The notes beneath the pieces are model-generated. The model was not told where the DNA came from. It was given only the letters and a program-made list of their open reading frames with translations, and did no database searches. Below, in pieces: positions 23,464 to 33,079 of a stretch of 64,000 nt of DNA (within the stretch, counting starts at the first letter, position 1; each line of letters begins with the position of its first letter). The DNA is from Paenibacillus sabinae T27 (GTDB lineage: Bacteria; Bacillota; Bacilli; Paenibacillales; Paenibacillaceae): positions 4,287,279 through 4,351,278 of the forward strand of contig NZ_CP004078.1 in NCBI RefSeq assembly GCF_000612505.1. The letters are read 5' to 3'. The translations under genes were made by a program, and so were the position numbers.

Positions 23464-25560
23464 TTAGTTCGTACCCGTTGCGCCGCTCTCGCCAGAACTG
23501 CCGCTTTGACCCGCGGATTGCTGCTGGAGACTCTTTTTCGGCACACCATCCAGCCCGTACTCCCAGTCGTAAGCGTCAAAAATCTTCCGCGCCACCGGCG
23601 CGGCGCTGTTCGAGCCGAAGCCCCCTTCGGGGATCACGACGGCAACAGCCAGCTTCGGATTCTCTCTCGGCGCGTAGGCGATGAAGACGCCGTTGTCTTT
23701 TAAATCACCTCTAGCTGCCTGCTGCGAGGTCCCTGTCTTGCGGGCAAAGTCGTAAGGGAATCCGTCAAACGCGCTGACGTCACTGTTCATCCCTCGCTTG
23801 ACTTCGTTCCAGTAAGCATCGTCCATTTTGACAGTATTCAGTACCTCGCGTCCAAACGTCTTGACAACTTTCCCCGAGGGATCCGTAATTTTGCTGACAA
23901 GATGCGGCTGGATCCGCTCACCCTTATTGGCCAGGGTAGAAGCATATTGGGCAAGCTGCAGCGTGGTGTAAGCCCCCTGTTGACCAAAAGAAGCATAAAC
24001 CAACGCTGCCTGGGCACTGCCTGCCGCCTTTAGATTCGTATAGTTGATTCTTCCCAGAAACTCATTGGGCAGATCAACTCCAGTGGACACACCCAGTCCA
24101 AATTCCTTCATATACTTGTCCCATACATCGATGCCCTTGGAAGCATATTTCTCATAAAGTCTCTTACCAACCATATCAACCATAAAGACGTTAGAGGAAT
24201 GCTCAATAGCCAAAGCGGGGTCCATTCTTCCATAGACATGGCCAGAGGCGTTCCGAACCTTGGTTTCATGGCCGGCCTTACCGAAGGAAGTAATCCCCCT
24301 ATCCGTATACCAATCTGTTGTTCTAAAAAGTCCCTCGTTAAGCCCGATCAATACGCTTAGCGGCTTGACGGTGGAGCCCATCAGAACAGTCGATTCAAAA
24401 TTATTGCCCGATCTCCCGGACGAAAAAGGAGTTATCGTGCCATTCTGATAGTTGGTGATGTCCAGGATTTTCGAAATACTTCCGTCCGTCCATGCATTCG
24501 TATCATAATCCGGCATGCTCGCCATGGCCACGATATTTCCGGTGTCGACCTCCATCGCGACCGCGTAGCCCGTTATGGCATTGGGATGCGTCTTACCCTG
24601 AACCGGGTGCGTATGCAGCCATTTGATCTGGTCCGTTATTGCCTGCTGGGTCTTGAGCTGCACATTTTTGTTGATCGTCATCCAGATGTCATTGCCCTTT
24701 ATTGGAGGAACGACCTTCTCAACTTTTTCCGCCATGTTCTGCGGATTGATAGAGATCTCCTGATATCCGTTCTGCCCGCGAAGCTCGCGCTGGTACTGAA
24801 GCTCAAGGCCGTCGAAACCGACGAATTCATCGTCTTTATAAGTCAGGCCCGCTGCCGGATCCTTTTTCATCGCGTTTAGAACGTTCTGGTAGATGGGAAG
24901 ACTGTTGGAATTCTTGAACAGCTTGATATACCCGACGCTCTGAACGGCCACCTTATCCTTGTCGTAATGCCGCACGTTCTCTTCTACAACTTCCAGGCCG
25001 GGATATTCATCCTTGTGCTCCATAAAATAAGCGACTTCCCTTGAAGAAAGTCCCACCTTGATCCGGCGAGGCGTATATCCGTTATATTTTCTGAACTCCA
25101 GATCGAATGAATCCTTGACCTCTTCCACCGTCATCTTCTGCTCGCCTGGATCACCCAGCCGATTAAACTTATCCACCAGGTCAGCCGCCAACTGGTCGGC
25201 CTTCGCCTTGGCTTCCGGAGTAAAGTCCGTTTTGCCGGTATCCTTGTCCGTCTTTTTGGCGGTATACTCCTTGGTCAGTGTAATATACAACGACTGAACG
25301 GGTGTCGAAAAGGCGATCTTCTCGCCTCCCGCAGCGAGGATCGAACCTCGCATGGCGGCCAGCGGCACATCTTTCGTATCCCGGTTCGTCTCCACTTCGG
25401 TCAACGTCGGTCCTTCCACAAATTGCAGCACGGCAAGACGGATAATAATGACGCAAAAGATGATAAATGTGCTGAAAAAGAATACATTGATCCGCAGCGC
25501 CAGGGTGCTTTTGCCGTTGGTCTCGTCCGAGGTCGAGCCCTGCTTGCGAAAAAGGCTCAC
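23464..25560 (-). CDS. class B penicillin-binding protein (PBP2/MrdA-like transpeptidase)
   Basis: This 698-residue protein has a cytoplasmic tail of about 20 residues, one membrane anchor (about 25-46), the PBP dimer domain and a transpeptidase domain with S396-TVK, S455-SN and K608-TG. All three catalytic motifs are intact, so it should cross-link peptidoglycan outside the membrane. The C-terminus is a Ser/Gly/Gln-rich tail (about 678-698). The start is GTG after GGAGAGAAC. It resembles the PbpA/PbpH group of elongation-type enzymes, but the exact counterpart is not certain. A near-identical frameshifted copy follows. Confidence 0.9.
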   Translation of the reverse strand: MSLFRKQGSTSDETNGKSTLALRINVFFFSTFIIFCVIIIRLAVLQFVEGPTLTEVETNRDTKDVPLAAMRGSILAAGGEKIAFSTPVQSLYITLTKEYTAKKTDKDTGKTDFTPEAKAKADQLAADLVDKFNRLGDPGEQKMTVEEVKDSFDLEFRKYNGYTPRRIKVGLSSREVAYFMEHKDEYPGLEVVEENVRHYDKDKVAVQSVGYIKLFKNSNSLPIYQNVLNAMKKDPAAGLTYKDDEFVGFDGLELQYQRELRGQNGYQEISINPQNMAEKVEKVVPPIKGNDIWMTINKNVQLKTQQAITDQIKWLHTHPVQGKTHPNAITGYAVAMEVDTGNIVAMASMPDYDTNAWTDGSISKILDITNYQNGTITPFSSGRSGNNFESTVLMGSTVKPLSVLIGLNEGLFRTTDWYTDRGITSFGKAGHETKVRNASGHVYGRMDPALAIEHSSNVFMVDMVGKRLYEKYASKGIDVWDKYMKEFGLGVSTGVDLPNEFLGRINYTNLKAAGSAQAALVYASFGQQGAYTTLQLAQYASTLANKGERIQPHLVSKITDPSGKVVKTFGREVLNTVKMDDAYWNEVKRGMNSDVSAFDGFPYDFARKTGTSQQAARGDLKDNGVFIAYAPRENPKLAVAVVIPEGGFGSNSAAPVARKIFDAYDWEYGLDGVPKKSLQQQSAGQSGSSGESGATGTN

Positions 25561-25602
25561 TTTGTTCTCTCCTTTATGATTCAGATAATTAGAATAAATG
25601 CC

Positions 25603-26745
25603 TCAAAGCACACTTTCCTTCATATGTGTGGAGTCAAAATCCGGCGGATTGAACCAGTTTCCGCTCTTGGCCCATGTGGAGTCCATTGGAATCCACGCCT
25701 TCCGCTCGGCGATATACACCTCGTTCCAGGCATGCGGCCCGTATCCGCCCTGACCGTCATAGCCGCGGCCGGTTACCACCCGCACATCAAGGCCCTGCGA
25801 ACGGGCCATCACGGCATAAAGCCGGGCATAGTCGATGCATACGCCAAGCCGGGTATTGAAGGTATCCTGCGGCGTCTGTTCTTTCCATATCCGATTCTGC
25901 TCATAGTTCTCCGCTTTGGCGTAATCGTAGGAAATTCTGCTGCCGACCCAGTCGTAGAGCAGCCGGGCTTTCTCCTCGTCGTCCTTCGCGTTCCCCGCAA
26001 TGTCCTCCGCCGCTCCGGCAATATCCTTCGGCACATCCCGGTCGATGATTTCGTATTTGCGCCGGAGAATTTCGTTCATCTCGTCGGCGACCGCCTTGGT
26101 CAGCACCGGCAGATGGTCCTGCACCGTGGTACCGGCCACAGGCTTGATCACGGATTCGACGCCCTGCCGGTACACCGGCGACTCTTCCACGTAGCGGGAC
26201 AACCCGCTGCTTGGACTCAGTCCGGTCCAGACATACAGCGCGATGATGATCAGAAGGCAGCGGACGGCGCCGATGAACAGTCCGATGCCCGCACCGCCGA
26301 GGCGGCTTGCTGCCGAGATTCTCCTGCCCGGCAGACCGGGCCGCCGGCTCCGGGGAAACGGCAGCAGCGGGACCAGCAGCCCCAGGATGATCCGGATCAG
26401 GCTGTAGCCCAGGATCAGCAGGAACAGGAACCGCAGCAGCGGAAGTCCCGCAAGCGCCGACACGGCAGTGTAATAAAGCTGCTGCCACTGCTTCAGTTCT
26501 CCTGCGGGCGCGGTTGTTTCCGCCGCCCACGTTTGAACGTACGGCGAGAAATACGCCGCGGCCAGCGCGGAGAGAACCAGCGCCGCAATCGTCGCAATGC
26601 CCGAACCGAGCAGCCCGAACAACCTGCCCGCGGACATGGAAAATCCCCGAAACCAGCCCTGAATCAACGAGAAGGCGGCAACAACCAGCAATAATAACGT
26701 GATGATATTGGCATCGCGCAGGCTCTGCAGCCATTCGTTCAACAT
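25603..26745 (-). CDS. membrane protein with transglutaminase-like domain
   Basis: This 380-residue protein has five or so membrane helices in its first 190 residues, the first ones CvpA-like in style. A transglutaminase-like domain follows with Cys in 'TRLGVCIDYARL', His in 'YGPHAWNEVYI' and Asp in 'WIPMDSTWA', the full Cys-His-Asp triad. The enzymatic domain probably faces outward and may act as a peptidase or amidase on wall or protein substrates. The start follows GGAGGG. It lies just upstream of the PBP pair, which hints at a cell-envelope role. Confidence 0.8.
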   Translation of the reverse strand: MLNEWLQSLRDANIITLLLLVVAAFSLIQGWFRGFSMSAGRLFGLLGSGIATIAALVLSALAAAYFSPYVQTWAAETTAPAGELKQWQQLYYTAVSALAGLPLLRFLFLLILGYSLIRIILGLLVPLLPFPRSRRPGLPGRRISAASRLGGAGIGLFIGAVRCLLIIIALYVWTGLSPSSGLSRYVEESPVYRQGVESVIKPVAGTTVQDHLPVLTKAVADEMNEILRRKYEIIDRDVPKDIAGAAEDIAGNAKDDEEKARLLYDWVGSRISYDYAKAENYEQNRIWKEQTPQDTFNTRLGVCIDYARLYAVMARSQGLDVRVVTGRGYDGQGGYGPHAWNEVYIAERKAWIPMDSTWAKSGNWFNPPDFDSTHMKESVL

Positions 26746-26825
26746 GTCTTCCCTCCTGCTCTAACACCTGTCTTGTATTTTGCTGCGACTATGATTAATC
26801 CGGTACCGATCGTTCTTGAAACCCT

Positions 26826-27275
26826 TTATTGACCCGTTCCCTGCGCTTTCCGCGCTTCATTGATGAAGCTGCGCAGCGTATCGTTCACGCTCCACTGACC
26901 GAGGCTGACGCCGCGGAAGGTTACGTTCACCTTATCTTCTCCGGCCTTGCCCTTCACCTCAATATTAGGCGTCGTAATCGTAAAGGTTCCGTCTTCACTC
27001 GCGGTGTAGACAGCATCCTTCGCTTCCTTCAGCATTACGCTCTGGGCTTCGGTCTTCAGCGTGTCGACCGTTCCCTCCTTGACCTTATTCACGGCATTTC
27101 CGATCTGATCTATAGTAACGCCGCTGTAGATGAGCAGCCCTGCGACAATGACAATGGCAATCGCCCATTTCAGCACCGTTTTGACCAAATTGACAACAGC
27201 GAACAGCAGCACCAGCCCGATAACGATCACGAGCCAATTTTCTCTAATAAATTGCGACCACACCTGAGTATCCAT
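26826..27275 (-). CDS. small membrane protein of unknown function
   Basis: This protein of about 149 residues has two adjacent membrane segments (about 14-33 and 38-55: 'WLVIVIGLVLLFAVVNLV', 'WAIAIVIVAGLLIYSGV'), then a soluble domain with 'NAVNKVKEGTVDTLKTEAQ' helices and a beta-rich end. No family is recognised. It precedes the transglutaminase-like gene by about 80 bp in the same direction and may be in one operon with it. Confidence 0.65.
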   Translation of the reverse strand: MDTQVWSQFIRENWLVIVIGLVLLFAVVNLVKTVLKWAIAIVIVAGLLIYSGVTIDQIGNAVNKVKEGTVDTLKTEAQSVMLKEAKDAVYTASEDGTFTITTPNIEVKGKAGEDKVNVTFRGVSLGQWSVNDTLRSFINEARKAQGTGQ

Positions 27276-27456
27276 CAATCCTGCAACACGCTCCTGTACC
27301 TATTTGCCCCGGGCTCCGCTCTATACTGTTTCGCATAAGCGCTATTGCCACGGATATTGATTATTATACATGATCATTCGTCATATTTCACAAATCGGTC
27401 TAGATAAGTTGAACTTAAGATTTTCCCATCAGATATCAGTCGTAACTACGAGAAAC

Positions 27457-27563
27457 GTTTGGACTTCCGGCCGGTGTTGTCTCCAGATTTCTTGATTTAA
27501 ACCGCTCCTCGCGGATGAAATCCGGAGACAAAGGCGATCGCTATCGCTCCTACAGTTCCAAAC
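27457..27563. other. structured intergenic element
   Basis: GTTTGGA (27457-27463) pairs with TCCAAAC (27557-27563). Inside, GTCTCCAGATTTC (27479-27491) pairs with GAAATCCGGAGAC (27517-27529), apart from one A/C mismatch. A small GCGATCGCTATCGC hairpin follows. The flank carries CTACGAGAAACG, the reverse complement of a motif in the dispersed repeat family. No gene lies in 27279-27860. Confidence 0.4.
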
Positions 27564-27624
27564 TTCCCCTTTGTTACTCCTTCTTCTAATTTATTTCAAG
27601 TTCATCTTATTTAGATTGGTTTCA

Positions 27625-27737
27625 TTCTTATATTTCAAGAAGAAACGGCTGCGCCGTCCTGTTAGGGACGGTACCGTTTCTCGTAGAAATATAAGGCAAA
27701 TGATAAGCGCGAAGCTTATACTTTCTTATATTTTAAA
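27625..27737. repeat. structured dispersed repeat, copy 4
   Basis: This is the most complete copy. GAAACGG and CCGTTTC enclose a CCGTCC-TGTTAG-GGACGG hairpin; AAATATAAG and CTTATATTT enclose ATAAGCGCGAAGCTTAT. It abuts an A-run and the short palindrome ACGGCATATGCCGT (27740-27753), a terminator-like hairpin on the minus strand. Confidence 0.7.
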
Positions 27738-27878
27738 AAAACGGCATATGCCGTCCCACCCTCACGTAAAGTACAAGTAGCGATTGTCCACACCTTCCGG
27801 GAAGGTATCATTTCATTTTTCATTTCTGTCCGCCCTGACCTGGCAAGCCTGGGACGGCTCATGGAGGTGCACAGCCGC

Positions 27879-29075
27879 TTGAAGACCGCACTCTGGCTCT
27901 ATCTGTTCTTGTTTCTGGCCTACTTTGATCTGCATGCGCAGTATCCCGTTCTGACCCCCTTCGCCATTTCGCTGGGCGCCGGTCCTGCCTTTATCGGCTG
28001 GATGATGGGCATGTATTCGCTTACGCATCTTCCCGGCAATCTGCTGGCCGGCGTGCTGATCGACCGAAAGGGCAGCCGCCGCTATATCGTCTACAGCCTG
28101 GTCGCCGCGGGCGTAATCCTGCTGTTCCAGGCGTATGCCCGGCTGCCGTGGCATCTGCTGCTTCTCCGGGCGGCGAGCGGCTTTGCGCTCGCATTCCTCT
28201 CCCCCGCCTGCATGTCGCTGCTCGCCTCGCTGTCAAGCGATTCGGAGAAGCAGGGGAAGTACATGTCCGGGCAGGGGATCGTGCATACACTCGCTTCCGT
28301 CCTTTCGCCGGCCGCCGGCGCTTTCATCGTAGCCAAAGCCGGCTTCTCAGGCACGTTCCTGAGCCTGGGCTGGCTGCTGATCGCTACCGGCGTAATGGCG
28401 TTCTTCAGCGTGCCAAGGGCTGCAAGGAACCAGCCGGCGAAGGCGGTAAGTGCAGCGGCGGAACACGGGCACGCCAAAGCGTTGATTTCGCCGGAAGCCG
28501 CTTCAACGAAGCTGGTTCCCTTCCGCTTTCTCCTGCTGCCCTTCTTCATTGCAGCCGCCCAGGGCGTACTGTTCTTTGAGCTCCCCCTGTCGCAGGCCGC
28601 AAACGGAAACAAGGGCATTCTTTCAACGGGAATTTTGCTTTCGCTGCTCAGTCTCGGCGCGCTCGTCACGTTGAGCATGCTGTTTATGAACCGCCTGCCC
28701 GCTCTATGGCGGATCGGCGCGGCGCTGCTTGGCATGGCGCTCTGCTTCTTCGGCCTTGCCGCCGTCCCCGGAATCCCTCCGGCGGTCATTCTGTTTCTGA
28801 TGGGCACCGCAAAGGGCGTGCTGTTCCCGGCCTTGGCCTCGCTATTCATCAGCATCGGCGGACCCGGGCGTATGGGGCGGATCTTCTCGCTGCAATCCAT
28901 CGCCACTTCTCTCGGGGCCTTCGCCGGCCCTGTTGCGGCCGGACAGCTTCGGGGGTTCGTTTCGCCTTACTTCATCGCCTTCGTTCTGGTGATGCTCGCC
29001 CTGCTGATTATCCCGCTTCCGGGATCAGGCAAGCTGTCCGCCTATCGTCCCGATTGGGAAGGTCCGGCGATTTGA
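27879..29075 (+). CDS. MFS transporter
   Basis: This protein of about 398 residues has twelve membrane helices and the loop 2-3 motif 'GVLIDRKGSRR'. It is a drug- or metabolite-exporter type member of the major facilitator superfamily; the substrate is unknown. I prefer TTG 27879, 9 bases after GGAGGTG; the ATG at 27861 overlaps that site and would add six residues. It stands alone, with no regulator next to it. Confidence 0.8.
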   Translation: MKTALWLYLFLFLAYFDLHAQYPVLTPFAISLGAGPAFIGWMMGMYSLTHLPGNLLAGVLIDRKGSRRYIVYSLVAAGVILLFQAYARLPWHLLLLRAASGFALAFLSPACMSLLASLSSDSEKQGKYMSGQGIVHTLASVLSPAAGAFIVAKAGFSGTFLSLGWLLIATGVMAFFSVPRAARNQPAKAVSAAAEHGHAKALISPEAASTKLVPFRFLLLPFFIAAAQGVLFFELPLSQAANGNKGILSTGILLSLLSLGALVTLSMLFMNRLPALWRIGAALLGMALCFFGLAAVPGIPPAVILFLMGTAKGVLFPALASLFISIGGPGRMGRIFSLQSIATSLGAFAGPVAAGQLRGFVSPYFIAFVLVMLALLIIPLPGSGKLSAYRPDWEGPAI

Positions 29076-29213
29076 TCTATACGCAGTACAGCCGCCTCCC
29101 TAAAGTCGAGTCTTGCCGTCCGTCGTTAAATGGGCAGGGACACAAACCCGGTAGATAAATCGACATATAATACATCGTAGTCAAGAATCCACTGCGAAAG
29201 AGAGTTGATCTAC

Positions 29214-29342
29214 ATGATGAATCCCTGCTGCCCTAAACCCGTTGCACCGGTTCACACTGTTCCGGTGTGCCCGACATCTGCCGGCGTTATTCTGGTCCTC
29301 TACGTCCTGCTTGTCATTATCCTCAAAACATGCTGGTTATAA
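29214..29342 (+). CDS. YjcZ-like small hydrophobic protein
   Basis: This 42-residue protein starts MMNPCCPKPV and ends with a hydrophobic helix 'GVILVLYVLLVIILKTCWL'. This layout, a Cys/Pro-rich head and a single membrane helix of the 'xLVLxxLLVII' type, matches the YjcZ family of small sporulation-associated proteins. AAAGAGAG lies about 10 bases upstream. Confidence 0.55.
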   Translation: MMNPCCPKPVAPVHTVPVCPTSAGVILVLYVLLVIILKTCWL

Positions 29343-29617
29343 GACACGGACTCCGCTCTCTATAGCGCATATTCCACGAAATCATCCGGACAGCCGTCAG
29401 GCTCCGGGTGATTTTTTTGCTGTATCCATGTACGGTTTCAAGCCGCGAGATAAAATATCCGGCAGATTCTGGCGGATGATGCGACATTTCCCGGGGAATG
29501 ACTACAATCCTGCGGCCGCTTCTGTTAAAAGTGACAAACCTTAGGTAATATATAGGTAAAGGCCCGGCAGCCGGTTATGCCGCGCTTCCATTATCCGCCG
29601 GAGGTGACGCCGCCATC

Positions 29618-29965
29618 ATGTCCATTACCATCATCGTCGAAGGAAAGAATGACCGCAGCCGGTTAAGGCGTCTGCTGAAGCCCGAGATCGACATTCTGTG
29701 CACCAACGGTACGCTCAATACGCTAAAGCTTGAGGCACTGCGTAAACAAGTCGGAGATAATGAAGTCTACCTTTACATGGACAACGACAGCTCCGGCAAA
29801 AAAATACGCGGCGTCCTGCGCGAAGCTTTTCCCGACGCCGAGCATATCTACACCCGCCGCGGTTACGCCGGAGTCGAAGGCACGCCCGATGAATACAATA
29901 TTTCGCAGCTTGAAAAAGCGGGGCTGGAAGAATTCATTATCTATCCCGAGCCGCTGCCCTACTGA
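29618..29965 (+). CDS. toprim domain protein
   Basis: This 115-residue protein is a single toprim domain: the Glu motif 'IIVEGKNDRSRL' at the start and 'LYMDNDSSGKKI' (DxD) at about residues 52-63. Toprim domains bind Mg2+ in primases, topoisomerases and RNase M5. Small stand-alone forms like this are common in bacilli and unassigned. The start follows GGAGGTGA. Confidence 0.85.
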   Translation: MSITIIVEGKNDRSRLRRLLKPEIDILCTNGTLNTLKLEALRKQVGDNEVYLYMDNDSSGKKIRGVLREAFPDAEHIYTRRGYAGVEGTPDEYNISQLEKAGLEEFIIYPEPLPY

Positions 29966-29995
29966 AGCAGCCCGAGTCCTTATTTCCGAAAAAAG

Positions 29996-30053
29996 CGCCT
30001 TTTTCAGCTTTCCCCTTCCATGTCGGAACAAGGGAAAAACGAAAAAGGCGCGT
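29996..30053. terminator. bidirectional terminator
   Basis: GCGCCTTTTTC and GAAAAAGGCGC form the base of a long hairpin between the convergent toprim and sco genes. Confidence 0.65.
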
Positions 30054-30083
30054 TTCCAAACAAAGCTTACTCATCCAAAGCGT

Positions 30084-30701
30084 TTACTCGCGGGCGAGCT
30101 TGTTCACCGCATCCTCTAGAAATTCCGGGGTCACCTGATCCATGTCGCCGGCATTGTACAGGGCGCGCAGCCGGTTCTCCCGGTCCACCAGCCCGATCAG
30201 GTTCGCGTGGGCGAAATTGTCCTTGCTGTTCCCCGCGATCAGGATTTTGAACGAATCGGCCGCCAGATTCCGCACCTTCTCCTGATCGCCGCGCAGAAAG
30301 TACCAGCCGCCATAGTTCGCATGGAAACGGTCGGCAAACGTCTTGATCGCTTCGCGCGTATCATTCTGCGGGTCGAATGAGATGGAGAGGAAGGACGAAT
30401 CTTTGCCAAAGCTGCCGTCCTTGATCAGCAGCTTTTGAGTCTGCGACAGGGTAAAGGTCGTAACGGGGCACACATCCGGACACTGGGTAAAAAAGAAATA
30501 GACCAGCCGGACCTTGCCCTCCGTATCCGACAGCGTTACCGTGTCACCGTTTACATTTTCAAGGGAGAAGTCATGCACTTCCCCGATAACCGGGAGCTTC
30601 CCCGTTCGGGAAGCCCAGGAGCTTGCGGCCAGATAGGCCGCCATGGCCAGCGCGAGCAGCAGCATCAGCCAAGTCCATTTATACCGTAAGAGGATGCGCA
30701 T
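30084..30701 (-). CDS. SCO1/SenC family protein
   Basis: This 205-residue protein has one N-terminal membrane anchor (about 9-27) and an outward thioredoxin-fold domain. The copper-binding CPDVC (CxxxC) and the distal His of 'FAHANLIGLVD' are present. Sco proteins deliver copper to, or reduce, the CuA site of cytochrome c oxidase. It lies 15 bp after ctaB in the same direction, an operon for oxidase assembly. Confidence 0.9.
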   Translation of the reverse strand: MRILLRYKWTWLMLLLALAMAAYLAASSWASRTGKLPVIGEVHDFSLENVNGDTVTLSDTEGKVRLVYFFFTQCPDVCPVTTFTLSQTQKLLIKDGSFGKDSSFLSISFDPQNDTREAIKTFADRFHANYGGWYFLRGDQEKVRNLAADSFKILIAGNSKDNFAHANLIGLVDRENRLRALYNAGDMDQVTPEFLEDAVNKLARE

Positions 30702-30716
30702 GATCTTCTCCCTTCG

Positions 30717-31655
30717 TTATCCGTTAATCGTATTGAGCACCATAGCGATCAGGCTGAGCGTCAAATAATTAATGGAGAAAAAGAAGTTCTGCTTCGCCCA
30801 GGCATCATCATCCTTTGCCCAGAGGCCTTTTAGCGTCAGATAAAGCCAGGTGACGGAGAGTCCGGCCGAAACGATCAAATAAAAAATGCCGGCGTAATCG
30901 TACACATACATGTACACCGAAACCGGAACGAGCAGCGCAACATAGGGAATCATCTGCAGTTTGGTGCGCCGCGTGCCTTTCACGACCGGAAGCAGCGGAA
31001 ATCCGGCGGCGCGGTACTCTTCCTTGCGGCGGATGCCAAGCGCCCAGAAATGCGGGGGCTGCCACAGGAACAGCATCGCGAACAGCAGCCAGGCGCCAAG
31101 ATCAACCTTGCCCGTTACGGCAACATAGCCGATCACCGGCGGCATTGCGCCGGAAATGGCGCCGACCGAAGTGCTCCAGGTGGAGGTCCGCTTCAGCCAA
31201 AGGGTATATACTACAACATAGACGAACATACCGACGATTCCGAACAGACCCGCCAATACTCCGGAAAAAACGAATAACGAGACGAGTCCGGCGATACCGA
31301 GCCCTGCAGCGTAGACCAGAACCGTATTCGGCTTCAAGCGGCCGGTTGGCAGACCCCGTTTCTTGGTCCGTTCCATTTTCATATCCAGATCGCGGTCGAA
31401 ATAGTTGTTGAATACACAGGCCGAAGCCATCACAAGCATCGTGCCGATCAGGGTCAGGATAAGTTTGCCGTAATGAACATCCCAACCGGAGGCCAGCCAG
31501 AAGCCCGCGAACGCGGCGATCAGATTCGACCGGATAATGCCCGGTTTGGTTACCGTAATGAAATCGCGCCATGTGGCGCGCTCGGCTTCAGGGGGGAGTT
31601 TAGCGGACATGGCCGCGGATTCGGAAGAGGCTTGATATCTCCATTGATTATCCAC
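30717..31655 (-). CDS. ctaB: protoheme IX farnesyltransferase (heme O synthase)
   Basis: This 312-residue membrane protein belongs to the UbiA superfamily. The first Asp-rich motif is 'NNYFDRDLDMKMERTKKRGLP' and the second region is 'GIRRKEEYRAAGFPLLPVV'. It adds a farnesyl group to heme B, making heme O, which CtaA (16561-17523) turns into heme A. The start is GTG after TAAGGAGGAAC. It is first of the ctaB-sco pair. Confidence 0.92.
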   Translation of the reverse strand: MDNQWRYQASSESAAMSAKLPPEAERATWRDFITVTKPGIIRSNLIAAFAGFWLASGWDVHYGKLILTLIGTMLVMASACVFNNYFDRDLDMKMERTKKRGLPTGRLKPNTVLVYAAGLGIAGLVSLFVFSGVLAGLFGIVGMFVYVVVYTLWLKRTSTWSTSVGAISGAMPPVIGYVAVTGKVDLGAWLLFAMLFLWQPPHFWALGIRRKEEYRAAGFPLLPVVKGTRRTKLQMIPYVALLVPVSVYMYVYDYAGIFYLIVSAGLSVTWLYLTLKGLWAKDDDAWAKQNFFFSINYLTLSLIAMVLNTING

Positions 31656-31915
31656 GTATATGAGTTCCTCCTTAATGCTCCGCCTTGAAGACGGAACGTA
31701 CTTGCAAGCCTGTTTCGCAGTTTATACTGACGAACATTAACCTTCCGCTGTTAACTTTATCATAACAAACGGCAAAATACTTTGACAATCATTGACCAAG
31801 ATGTTCATCAATTTGACAATTGCGTGACGGAAAATATTTCAGTTGAACATAAATATTAAGGAGTTAAAATGGGTAGTTATTAATAGAGAACTTCCGTACA
31901 AAGGAGAACTGCGCT

Positions 31916-32920
31916 ATGGATACCGCTACACACTTCGTTATGGGTTTTGGACTCGCGGGGCTCTCCTTCGTCGATCCCGCCGTCTCCTCGCAGCCGATGC
32001 TGGCCGGAGCTGTCATGCTGGCCACCGTTATCGGTTCACAGGCCCCGGATGCCGACACCGCCCTTCGGTTGAAAAGCAATGCGGTCTATATCCGAAATCA
32101 CAGAGGGATCACTCACTCCCTTCCTTTTTTATTGCTGTGGCCCGGGCTCATCACACTGGTGTTTAGTCCGATTTTCGGACTAAACGATGCGCGCTCCGTC
32201 GGCCATCTTGCCCTCTGGAGCTTTATCGCCGTTGCCATTCACGTGTTTAGCGATTTATTCAACACGTACGGCACTCAGGCCGCCCGGCCGTTCACCGAAC
32301 GCTGGATTGCCTGGAACATCATCCATATTTTCGACCCCTTTATTTTCGGCACCCACGTAGCGGCTATCGCGCTGTGGGTTACAGGCCTGATCCCGCCGGC
32401 TCCTCTATTCGTGACGCTGTATCTCATCATCGTCCTGTACTACATTTGGAGAACCGCCGCGCATTTCCGGGTCACCCGCAGCATCATGCTTAAAGACATC
32501 AAGCATGACCCCAGCGACAAATATATCGTCATCCCCACAATTACGCCAAGGCGCTGGAATGTCGTCAAGGCTAAAAAGGCAGGCGACTACTATGTCGGCC
32601 AACTCAATTACGGACGCCTGGAGTGGTTCAAGCACGCGGTCAACTCCCAGCATCCGGCAGTGGAGCACTCCAAGAACCATCCGGATATCCAGGCATTTCT
32701 GTACTTTACTTCGTATGCCGTCGCCGAGGTTGAGGAATTGCCTTCGGGTTATATTGTACGCTGGGGAGACGTCCGTTATTTGCACCGCAAGCAATTTCCG
32801 TTTGTCGCTGTGCTTGTCATGGACCACCATTATCATCCGCTGCAGACTTATGTGGGTTGGCTCAGCAGCGAGAAGCTGGACGAACGATTCGCTATTGAGC
32901 CCGGGTCGATGAAAGTATAA
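31916..32920 (+). CDS. YfhP-like membrane-bound metal-dependent hydrolase
   Basis: This 334-residue protein has four to five membrane segments in the first 190 residues and the family motif 'DTATHFVMGFGLA', 'APDADTALR' and 'HRGITHSLPF' (His and Asp metal ligands). This is the DUF457/YdjM type; B. subtilis YfhP is the likely counterpart. A soluble C-terminal domain of about 140 residues follows. A terminator lies 15 bp after the stop. Confidence 0.8.
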   Translation: MDTATHFVMGFGLAGLSFVDPAVSSQPMLAGAVMLATVIGSQAPDADTALRLKSNAVYIRNHRGITHSLPFLLLWPGLITLVFSPIFGLNDARSVGHLALWSFIAVAIHVFSDLFNTYGTQAARPFTERWIAWNIIHIFDPFIFGTHVAAIALWVTGLIPPAPLFVTLYLIIVLYYIWRTAAHFRVTRSIMLKDIKHDPSDKYIVIPTITPRRWNVVKAKKAGDYYVGQLNYGRLEWFKHAVNSQHPAVEHSKNHPDIQAFLYFTSYAVAEVEELPSGYIVRWGDVRYLHRKQFPFVAVLVMDHHYHPLQTYVGWLSSEKLDERFAIEPGSMKV

Positions 32921-32933
32921 TCTTTGTCCATAT

Positions 32934-32972
32934 AAAAAATCCCGAAGCCTTTCATAGCGCTCCGGGATTTTT
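32934..32972 (+). terminator. terminator of the yfhP-like gene
   Basis: ATCCCGAAGC and GCGCTCCGGGAT pair around CTTTCATA, followed by TTTTT. Confidence 0.75.
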
Positions 32973-33079
32973 AGTGTCAACCGACCTTATTTCATTATAG
33001 AATAGTCTATTATTGGGCAGCCGCCTTGATCCAAGCCCGTTCGGGCTTCGAAAGGCCTGCCTCGAAACGGAGGCATTCC

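Noticed and set aside
25423..26694. 423-codon open frame on the plus strand opposite the transglutaminase-like gene
   Set aside because: It is a shadow of the minus-strand gene, with low-complexity Arg/Gln-rich sequence.
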